Of a stretch of 60,000 nucleotides of DNA, positions 52,241 to 60,000 are shown piece after piece. Below the pieces are notes generated by a model, which had not been told where the DNA came from, ran no database searches, and saw only the letters and a program-made list of their open reading frames with translations. A program made the position numbers and the translations under genes. Location of the stretch: positions 19,806,427 to 19,866,426 of the forward strand of contig OX442315.1 in assembly GCA_949358305.1 (NCBI GenBank), given 5' to 3'. Each line of letters opens with the position of its first letter. Position 1 is the first letter of the stretch. This stretch comes from Strigamia acuminata (lineage: Eukaryota > Arthropoda > Chilopoda > Geophilomorpha > Linotaeniidae).

Positions 52241-53874
52241 AATTAATAAAAATAAATAAAGTTTTTAAAAAAAAAATAATAATAAAAGCAAAACCAATAT
52301 CGCGTGTATTATCAAAAAAAAAAAAAAATATTTGGTGTTTGTATTGTGGACGAGTTACTCATTAAAAATATCATGTTGATCGAATATCAGTTATATGTGC
52401 GAATCGCAATTGCAATTTATAAAGGCCAGATTCAAATTCAGATCAACACAATAGCAATATAGGTGCTCGGCATATCGAACTGGTGTCGTGTAGTGAGTCT
52501 TCTTCCCTTTACCAAACTGTCTTTGTTGCAGTTTTGGTAGCCAAAAAACGTTGTTATGTAGTGCAGCATCATTTATTGTTGTCTCGATGGATAAAGCAAA
52601 CAAATAGAAAATTCTGTTTGTAAGATTGCAAACTGCTTGTTTGACAGAATTTAAAAGTAATTTCTAAGACATGTTGCCGTTAAATTTGCCAATTTTTTGT
52701 TCTTCATTTTGGCATCTTGTATTTTAAAGCGGCATAAATATGTTCGTGAAATGTTAGGATGAGGAATGATTACATTTGGAAACGGAAAAATTTATCCACA
52801 GGCGAAAGAAAAAATCAAATCAAGAGTTAGGTGGCAAATGCCCAAGAAAAAGGAAAAGAAATGCATAGCAACTGTTGATTTCAATCGTTTCAATATTGAT
52901 TTTTTCATGCTATAATTTTCAGATCTAAAAACTTATCATTTTTATTGCAAAGCAAAATATTATAGAAATACATTGCTTTTTATATGAGAAAAAAAAGAAG
53001 AAAACAATTGTATTAGATCTCAGCGACGTAATTTTAGCTGATATAGATTTTGTTTTTTCTACAAACTTTTCACTTATTTATACTTCCTTTTTTTAAAAAC
53101 TAAAACTCGTGTGGAGACCGTTATTGCTGTAGTGGCATTAGATATTCGCTAAAATCGATCGATATTGGTATGTAAAGTTAAAAATGGTTATCGAATAACA
53201 TTAAACGGAGCAAATCCTGGAGTGATTGATATTTTGCTCTTGCTCATGTCTTTCCAAATTCGAGTTTAGAGTTGATGAATAAATAATGTAAATATAAAAA
53301 TTTAACATCAGAACTGTTGTATAAATAATGATAAAACAAAATATAAATTATATTGTCTGAAAATTGTACTTACGAAAAAACAACAACAAACGTTGAGTTC
53401 TATTGTGCCATATTCATGCCTAGTATGCGCAGCCATGTTTAAATTTAAAACCTTTTTTTTTTCATTAGATCGCATACTCTTGTAAACATGATAATTAAAA
53501 CGATGACGTCTTGTCTGATTCTATCTTGAAACAATGCGCCAAATGTTTATTTCCTTTGTTTATTTTTTTTCTTCTCAGAATAACAATAAATATTTTCATG
53601 ACGCCATCTGGTGATATCAAACAGCAAACACTCACAAATAAACAATTAACAGCCAACATAAACTAATTTTTTTTACAGTTTAAAAATTACAAGAAAAAAA
53701 AAACAAAACCAAACAAATACTAGAAATAAAAACCTTTAATAAACAAACAAAATATACGATTTTATATTTCTTAATTGATAGACATAATTCACATAACATA
53801 ATTTATATTATATTACTTAATTGATAGACATGTAATAACATAATTTATAGTTGATGTACATTTGGATTTATATA
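52241..53874. other. AT-rich intergenic stretch
   Basis: I see no coding frame, inverted repeat or RNA gene that I can support. It separates the ends of two convergent genes. Confidence 0.5.
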
Positions 53875-53880
53875 TTTATT
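53875..53880 (-). terminator. Poly(A) signal of NUDT17 (TTTATT on + strand)
   Basis: AATAAA on the minus strand lies 21 bp past the NUDT17 stop codon. Confidence 0.6.
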
Positions 53881-53900
53881 CGTACTAACAAAAGCTTACA

Positions 53901-55051
53901 TTACAGTTGAGAAAGTCTCTTATCTTTTAAACCATTTTCGATTCCTTTCAGCCACTCTTCAAGAGCAAACTTTGTGCCAATAGAGATCCTGCCTTCATAG
54001 CCTTCGAAGGTAAAAAGATCCGTCGATGGCAATTCACTAACACTTTGAATTCCCTCCTCATTGACTAGAGTTGCTTGGCAAGTGGGAAATGAATTCTGCA
54101 ATGTGGCTGAATCGGTACAATTGAGTAAAGTGGACGCAAAGAACGGATCCAACCATACACTAGCAGATACTTCTTTAGGATCAAGCTGAAAAAGCAACAT
54201 TTTACCAAACTGAATCGATTATATTCACGTTATCGTACTTTTATTTTCTCTTGCAGTTGTTCGCGAGTTTCGTTGGAGATAAAATTAAAGTATACAATTA
54301 AATGATGGCGGTTAGGAGATCCCCAGTCCAATATTGGTGGATATACGGCCTCCCACAGACCCAACACCTTCAAAGTGTTGTTTGAATCCATTTCCAAGCC
54401 AATCTCTTCCGTCAATTCGCGAGCCACGGCTTCTTTCAGACTTTCGTGAGGTTCTAATTTGATAAAGTGTCACATTTATTTCTTTATTTATTATTTATAG
54501 GTCAAGTGATTATTGATTTTCTTATTAAATTACCAACATGTCCTCCAGGAGGGACCCAAGTGCCTGGATATGTACGCATGTGAATAGGCCTTTTTGTTAA
54601 TAATATAAATTTATCACTGCTTTGGATTAATACAGCGGCAGCAATTTTAATATCATTGGAAACTTGATCATCCTCTGAAGAGATTGGAGTTTGATTCATT
54701 TTCAATTCACGCATTGGACATCTGTTCGAATGCTAAAAAGTAAATAAATAAATAAATAAAACTTCATTTATATTTAAATCACATTTTATCATTTTAAATA
54801 AGAAACCAATTAGTTACTTTTAGCACCGCTACGTATGATTCCAGATGTGAATTACCAGCATCCATTCCGGAAGAAAATACACCTCTGTCTGCACTCAATA
54901 AAGAAATCGTCAAACAATTATTTTGGAAATTTACTACCACAGGTATTTCATGTCGATCGTCTACTACACCAAGTGCGTCTAACAGGCAATCAATGAACGT
55001 AGCTTCCACAATTTCTTCACGGTTTTTTATAAGTACTCGTGTGAGTGCCAT
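53901..55051 (-). CDS. NUDT17: Nudix hydrolase 17-like protein, 4 exons
   Basis: Exons 54818-55051, 54534-54732, 54239-54453 and 53901-54185 give 310 residues (human NUDT17 328). The Nudix box is complete: G142, E148, then R156-E157-L158 with E160-E161 and G163, spanning the exon 2/3 junction. Upstream IAAAVLIQSSDKFILLTKRP and TWVPPGGHV, and downstream LGLWEAVYPPILDWG, RHHLIVYFNFIS, and KEVSASVWLDP match NUDT17. The C-terminal GTKFALEEWL also fits. Nudix enzymes cleave nucleoside diphosphate-linked compounds using Mg2+ bound by the box glutamates. Human NUDT17 acts on mRNA cap-like and CoA-type substrates in vitro; the natural substrate here is unknown. All junctions are GT-AG and in frame. 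Confidence 0.92.
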
Positions 55052-55702
55052 TTCATCACAATGGATGTTTGCCTAGCTTGCGTGTGACACAAAAATAACA
55101 GTTTTACGTGAGCAGACGATGACCATTTACTGAAGGTACGGCCATTTTGCCGCGATAAATGACGCAATCACCTATGTCTCTGCGTGATTGGTGAAAGCGC
55201 TCGATGAAAAATTTGATATTTTTTTTAGTTTAAGTTCATGTATTGGTTATTTAAAATTAAAATTTGAGTTTTGAGACTTGAAAATTAGAATTTTAATGAT
55301 CGTTCACATCTTCGCAGCCTTCGGAGATAATACATGTTTAGAATTATAATCACGGGATGGCGCTGGGTGTTTATGATTTCAAAACTATGATTTGACGCTG
55401 AGAGGTTGCATTCAAGGCGTTTTTTATGTGTAAAAAAGTAGATATTTAAATGTGTTTTTTGTATACCGGTAACAACATTTGGAGCAAAGGTAAGAATCAC
55501 ACCCGACTCAATATGTCCAATATAAAGAGCGTAATATTTAGCACTGGCTTGGCCACGACCCACGAGCTAAAATTTCTAAATGTTCTTAATTATAACTTCA
55601 GATTTTTCTGTAGGAATTTCAAAAATGAAGACAAACTCCAAACTCCTTGCAGCACGCTGTTGTTTCCATTGATGCCTTGTGATGATAAATAAAGAGTGGT
55701 GG
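55052..55702. other. Region upstream of NUDT17
   Basis: It contains the NUDT17 promoter on the minus strand and short open frames without family resemblance. It could serve as a divergent promoter for the candidate small gene at 55703. Confidence 0.4.
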
Positions 55703-56365
55703 ATGCTTGGATACAAAATGGCTCATTTGCAAAAGTGTATGGAGCCTCTACGGTATTTTACCAGTATTATTAGGTAATAAAAGAACCGGTATAATGTTAA
55801 ACACAGTATACAATTTTTAATTAAAAACTAGATTTTATAGCTTTTAAATATTTTCAGGGTTAACTTGCAGCAGTAAAGGAACGAAAAATAATCTCAGTTT
55901 TGAAGTTGGTGCTGAAAATGTTACACTTCTATTGAACATGTCTGGTATGGCAAAGAGAAATATGACAAATTATGCAATTTGAAATAATTCTGTAATTCAA
56001 TTAGTTGTTTCCATTTACAATTTGGATTGACAGACCTTTGGAATCATTCGTTTCAATGTACGGTATTAAAAATACTACATTACTTATACTGTGATGACAT
56101 GTAAATGGCACACGTACAGCTGGCCTATTCGCCTCGGATTAGGTAATTAGACAGGAATTAATTCAATAATTTATTTTCATTTCCTTAAACTTTCAGCTGT
56201 GATGCCAAGGAACTGGTCAAGTCTCAGTTGTGTACATGAAATGATTTATAAATGATTTATTTTCTTTTCTGATGATAGAAATGTTTAAAAATTATTCAAA
56301 AACTAAATTGTTATTTTTTTTTTACAGATGATTGGATGTGGAAAAGCTGTTACACGTACAAATAA
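55703..56365 (+). CDS. Candidate small spliced gene, about 89 aa
   Basis: Six exons with GT-AG borders join in frame: 55703-55773, 55871-55944, 56034-56062, 56120-56142, 56197-56231 and 56328-56365, ending in TAA that overlaps an AATAAA. The N-terminus (MAHLQKCMEPLRYFTSIIS from the second Met) is amphipathic and could be a mitochondrial targeting peptide. The rest includes CDAKELVKSQLYDWMWKSC. Skipping the last exon gives a stop at 56237-56239. I do not recognise the protein. With such short exons, splice sites can be chosen to fit, so this is a hypothesis only. It is divergent from NUDT17. Confidence 0.25.
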
Positions 56366-56545
56366 AAAGCGTTTTGTATTTTCAAAAGCGGGAAAAATGG
56401 ATCAAAATGATATTTTGGATAAAAGTATAATTTTTATGTTAAATTATTTGCTTAAAGATTAGATAGAAATTTATTGATTCGAAAATTTTAAATTAAAATT
56501 TGATTAAGCTCAAATTTCAACATGGATTTGCTTGAAAGGGAATAT

Positions 56546-57117
56546 TGTCACGTGTACGAACCGTGCCAATTGATGCGCGATTCGTAGCACGTAATTCGAA
56601 TCATTATTAGGTTAAATGTTGCTAAATTTCGGCCACAGATGGCGCTGACGGCTTGGACTCCGTCATCGCCATGTGATGGACCGATCAATTCAATTATGGG
56701 GTTTATGGCAGATTTGCTATAAATAAGGAGCCCGCACTAAGACAGGTCTCTAATCACTTTTGCTTTTCAGAACTAGAGAGTCTGATGTCGCCTCAATAAA
56801 GAGCGCGGCTGATGACTATAAAACCAATTTAATTACATCGCAATTAAGTTATCACACAGTAGTTCATAACCCAATTAATAAAGGTTGTACATTTGACAAA
56901 TGTAAGAAGTGACAATTTATCCAAAATAACATTCTGACCTGTTGAGAATAAATGTATCTGAATTTATAAGGGATCGAACAAACTTTGTTTGTCCGGTCAA
57001 ATAAATCTGAATTGAATTTAAAGCATAAATGAATCTCATTCTTTCCTTTCACACTCACTAAACCCCAATTAAACATAGTTGCGTGGAGACCTGATTAGGC
57101 CCGGATTCCACGTAACA
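56546..57117 (+). mobile_element. 5' long terminal repeat of a Ty3/gypsy-like retrotransposon
   Basis: The LTR starts TGTCACGTG and ends CACGTAACA, an 8-of-9 inverted match with the TG...CA rule. TATAAATA at 56718-56725 and AATAAA at 56795-56800 fit promoter and polyadenylation functions. A tRNA primer site follows two bases after its end. The element runs right, out of the window, so the 3' LTR and target duplication cannot be seen. Confidence 0.82.
56718..56725 (+). promoter_or_regulatory. TATA box in the LTR
   Basis: TATAAATA about 30 bp upstream of a likely start in the CACTAAGACAGG region. AATAAA follows 70 bp later. Confidence 0.6.
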
Positions 57118-57119
57118 AA

Positions 57120-57137
57120 TGGTGGAGATCGCGGTTC
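57120..57137 (+). other. Putative tRNA primer-binding site
   Basis: TGGTGGAGATCGCGGTTC starts two bases after the LTR end and begins with TGG, the complement of tRNA CCA. The primer tRNA cannot be named without the host tRNA set. Confidence 0.6.
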
Positions 57138-57971
57138 TTTCCCCGGGACCAAAAATTAGAATAAAAAACCCCGAAATTAGAGTTAAAAATCATTAAAATT
57201 GTAAAATCTAGAGTAAAATGAGTGAAATTGGAATTAAAATCACATAAAATTGGCAAATTTAGCTTAAAAATAGCTTTGAAATCATATAAAATTTAGAGAG
57301 ATCCCAACCTAATTTGAATATGAGTGAGTCATTTGTGAAATTGATAGGAATGTGAGAGTGAGTCATTGCTAAAGAATAAATAGGTCAATTAGATTGAAAA
57401 TTGGCAAGATTAAAAAAATAAAATAAAATAGAATAGAAGCTTTGAAGGTTTAAATTGGATAAATTTGCATTTGAGTATTATTTATTGTGATATTTGACTT
57501 TTAATTGAATTGATATAGTATTATTGATTGAACTTTGATAAAATTAAATGAAAGTGTATAGTAATGAAGAATTTAATTGTGAATGTAAGATAAAATTGAA
57601 TAATAATAGAGAATATATTGTTTATATTTATTAATGAATTTATTTTCTTTCCAGAGCATTTTTGTAAAGTGTTATTAATAAGAAGTTTTTCCTTGAATAG
57701 TTTTGATGAAATTTTGTAATTATGACCGTGAAAATGAATTGTTTTTGATATTTTTGTAAAAAATGATGACCGTGAAAGTGTTTTTTTTTTTTTCCTTGAA
57801 TTCTTTTGTGGAAATTTTGAGATTTGATTGTGAAGATTGAATTGTTCTAGTATTTTGAAATATTTCTGTGAAAATTGAAGTGTTTAATCACTGATTTATT
57901 TTTCAGAAAGTGAAAAGTGTTCTGTGTGCTAAAGAGTTATAGTGTTATTTATAACTGGAAAAGTGAATTAA
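57138..57971 (+). other. Untranslated leader of the retrotransposon
   Basis: A purine/T-rich, AT-rich leader of about 0.83 kb with many stops in all frames and repeated phrases such as GTGAAAATTGAA and ATGACCGTGAAA. It should hold the packaging signal. Confidence 0.55.
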
Positions 57972-59507
57972 AAGTGCTTCAAGTCAAAGGATTGTGTCTT
58001 CGAATTTAATTATTTAACAATTGCGGAATCCAAACGTTATAACTTTTCACAAGTGGTAACGGATTATTTGTTTTCATCAAAAGATCCGGGAGCACTTGAA
58101 TCACTGGATGATAAGGTGACTGACCGGAAAAAGAGATCAAAATCCAAAGGAGAAGAAAAAATTCAAAAAAGGGAAGATTTTGAAACCCCGGAACAGCGCC
58201 ATAAAAGAATAATCGATCCAAGTGTGTATAATTTGTTGTTGCCTGACGAAGCTACGGAATTAGGCAATCTCCTGGATAAAGTGCAAGCAAATTTGGACGA
58301 CGCATTTGAGGACGCAACTGACAATATTGAGGACCAAAAGGAATTAATTCAACCAATATTGGCAATTAAAAACGAACAATTTCCAGATAATATGGCAAAT
58401 GCTTCACCAGAACTAGTAGCAATACAGACGGTATTACAAAATTTAGTGGTCAATAGAAGAAATCCAGTTGACTTTGATCCGGCTACAGGGAATATTGACA
58501 CATGGTTGATCGGATATGAAGATACGATCGCCGATGACACTGAAAGGATTAAACATCTGTCAATTGTGCTGAAATCCTCCGCATCATCGTGGTATCTAGA
58601 TCAACTTCCACAACATCCGACTAGAACATGGAGTCAATGGAAAGATGCGTTGAAGGCAAAATTCAGGCGACAAATAACAACAATTTTGTCGAAATTACAG
58701 GCAATGCAGCACAAAGATGGGACAGCAATGGAACATATGCAGAAAATATTAAAAGAATGTTCTTTTGCGAGACCAGCATTTACTGAAGAACAAAAGATAT
58801 TTCATGTGTTTCAAGGACTTAAAAAGGTGACTAGAGATAAATTAGTAGTCAATTTTCCAAAGACATTGGATCAGTTAACATCTCAACTTGGACTATTGGA
58901 AGCTCATGCATTCAGCGAGGATCCTGCAGAAGTTTTGCTAACCCTACTGCAAAAAGCTGTTGATACAACAGGCGAGGTGAAACCAAGTTTGTTAGTTGAA
59001 CCGAGCGACGTCAATAAATCAAAAGACGAGTTGTTAGCAGAGGTCAAAGTGCTAAGGCAACAGCAGCAGTTTGGGGAAGTTCAATATGCAGAGGTTACTC
59101 CAGTCTTCTATCAAAATCAATGGTATACACCACATCCAAACCAGGCCCAGTTCTACAATAGAGGTAACTTTAGAGGACGATCTGGACAACAACGTGGATG
59201 GTGGAATGACAATAATAGGAACCAAGGAAGAGGATGGAGTGACAATAGAGGTCAAAACAGAGGTAATTGGAGTAATCAGTGGAATAACTCAGGTCAAGGA
59301 TTCCAACAGCAAAATCCACAACAGCAGTGGAATCCACCACAACAGCAATGGAATCCACCACAAGGACAAAGACCACAGGGGAATCCAAATAACCAAGGCC
59401 ATCCTAAAAATCCAAATTATAAAGGTAAAAATTTCATTGAAAATTACCAAGGCCGAGGTCAACGAGGAGCCCCACGTGGTGGACCGCCTAATGCATCGGG
59501 AAACTAG
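57972..59507 (+). CDS. gag: Retrotransposon Gag polyprotein
   Basis: The frame is open from 57972 to the TAG at 59505-59507. The centre carries a Retrotrans_gag capsid-like region: GNIDTWLIGYEDTIADD, SSASSWYLDQLP, TWSQWKDALKAKFRR and EEQKIFHVFQGL. The C-terminus is a 150-residue tract rich in R, G, N and Q (RGNFRGRSG, NRGQNRGNW, repeated QQWNPP) and replaces the usual CCHC zinc knuckle as the nucleic-acid-binding part. No ATG occurs in frame before 58392, so either translation begins at that Met (371 residues, keeping the core), at a non-AUG codon such as GTG 58053, or after a splice. Gag forms the particle that packages the element's RNA. It ends on a -1 frameshift heptamer. Confidence 0.85.
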   Translation, partial: KCFKSKDCVFEFNYLTIAESKRYNFSQVVTDYLFSSKDPGALESLDDKVTDRKKRSKSKGEEKIQKREDFETPEQRHKRIIDPSVYNLLLPDEATELGNLLDKVQANLDDAFEDATDNIEDQKELIQPILAIKNEQFPDNMANASPELVAIQTVLQNLVVNRRNPVDFDPATGNIDTWLIGYEDTIADDTERIKHLSIVLKSSASSWYLDQLPQHPTRTWSQWKDALKAKFRRQITTILSKLQAMQHKDGTAMEHMQKILKECSFARPAFTEEQKIFHVFQGLKKVTRDKLVVNFPKTLDQLTSQLGLLEAHAFSEDPAEVLLTLLQKAVDTTGEVKPSLLVEPSDVNKSKDELLAEVKVLRQQQQFGEVQYAEVTPVFYQNQWYTPHPNQAQFYNRGNFRGRSGQQRGWWNDNNRNQGRGWSDNRGQNRGNWSNQWNNSGQGFQQQNPQQQWNPPQQQWNPPQGQRPQGNPNNQGHPKNPNYKGKNFIENYQGRGQRGAPRGGPPNASGN

Positions 59508-60000
59508 AATGGCCACAAAGACGAAATAACAAGAAGAAAAGAAGAAAGAGAAAATTAGAAATCATCGAGTTACACGCTATGGACGAACTTTTACAGATTC
59601 CAGTAGTATTAAATGGTATGGAAATCACTGGTGTCTTGGATTCTGGAGGTTTTCGCAATATCATTAGTGAAGATTTGGTGAGAACTCTGCAGCTCAAATA
59701 TCAGCCTTGTCCAGGTGTTCGATTGAGAGTTGTGGATGGCTCATTGATAGTCCCAGAAGGAAAAACCAGGATTACCATTGATGTTGGACAACAACAACAC
59801 ACCATCGACGTATTGATCGTTAATGGATTTGGACGCCACTTACTACTGGGAGATAATTTCTTAAGATCTGCAAAGTGTAAACTCGACTATGACCAACAGA
59901 AGATCTTTGTAGGCCCAAAAAATGAACAACAAGAAGTTTTCCCAATGTCAAAGAATTATACTGATGTAAACTACATAGCCCGAGTTTTAAAACCGATAAC
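59492..60000 (+). CDS. pol: Retrotransposon protease, start of pol, in the -1 frame (partial)
   Basis: This frame is open from just after a TAA at 59489-59491 to the window end. It is reached from gag by a -1 shift, overlapping the end of gag by about 15 bases. After a lysine/arginine-rich linker it encodes a retropepsin-like domain: VLDSGGFRNIISEDLVRTLQ (flap precursor side), a basic/hydrophobic middle (TIDVGQQQHTIDVLIVNGFG) and HLLLGDNFLRSAKC. The active-site triad reads D-S-G-G, where D-S/T-G-A/S is usual. Reverse transcriptase, RNase H and integrase should follow beyond 60000. Confidence 0.78.
59498..59504 (+). promoter_or_regulatory. -1 ribosomal frameshift site GGGAAAC on the gag stop
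   Basis: In the gag frame the bases read G GGA AAC, a canonical X XXY YYZ slippery heptamer, followed directly by the TAG stop. Slipping one base back enters the protease frame, which opens only 7 bases earlier. The same heptamer is known at the gag-pro junction of some retroviruses. A downstream stem or pseudoknot was not proven by eye. Confidence 0.75.

Noticed and set aside
56546-57117. Solo LTR interpretation
   Set aside because: A primer site, gag and protease follow in proper order, so this is the 5' end of a longer element.

Overview
The window looks like nuclear DNA of an invertebrate animal, most likely an arthropod. It is AT-rich. Its genes are split by many short GT-AG introns (about 50-70 bp), and it holds animal-type housekeeping genes and several eukaryotic transposon families. 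I cannot name the species. No prokaryotic operons, tRNA, rRNA or CRISPR array are visible. All exon models were hand-built from reading frame, splice signals and family conservation.

Layout. (1) 1-5.9 kb is a nested transposon cluster: a broken P-element-like THAP/DDE transposase (minus strand), three hAT-type non-autonomous elements, a mariner-type palindromic MITE and a second TA-flanked palindromic MITE. (2) 6.5-17.0 kb is a compact gene block: TMEM161 (+), USP8 (-), SNAPC5 (+) and a secreted DNase I-like enzyme (-). TMEM161/USP8 and SNAPC5/DNase converge. USP8 and SNAPC5 start head to head across 360 bp. A pogo/Tigger relic sits in a TMEM161 intron.

(3) 19.4-52.0 kb appears to be one large transcription unit built unusually. 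Four dissimilar GC-richer exons (A 19.7 kb, B 34.3 kb, C 38.6 kb, D 50.1 kb) each encode a different cytosolic N-terminus, then the same kind of single transmembrane helix and a short conserved juxtamembrane block (T/S-L-R/K-x-T/S/A-P-x-I-D-E/D). All four stop in phase 1 at a GT(A/G)AGT donor and fit one shared last exon at 51.9 kb. Exon A also fits its own terminal exon at 20.76 kb. A 5.56-kb direct tandem duplication (34.4-40.0 and 40.0-45.6 kb) copies exon C completely and exon B without its start. I do not recognise this family, and it is the best candidate for an undescribed arrangement.

(4) 53.9-55.05 kb is a NUDT17-type Nudix hydrolase (-), followed by a possible small spliced gene (+) at 55.7-56.4 kb. 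(5) From 56.5 kb to the window end lies the 5' part of a Ty3/gypsy-like LTR retrotransposon: LTR, primer-binding site, leader, gag, and a protease in the -1 frame. A perfect slippery heptamer GGGAAAC lies directly on the gag stop codon.
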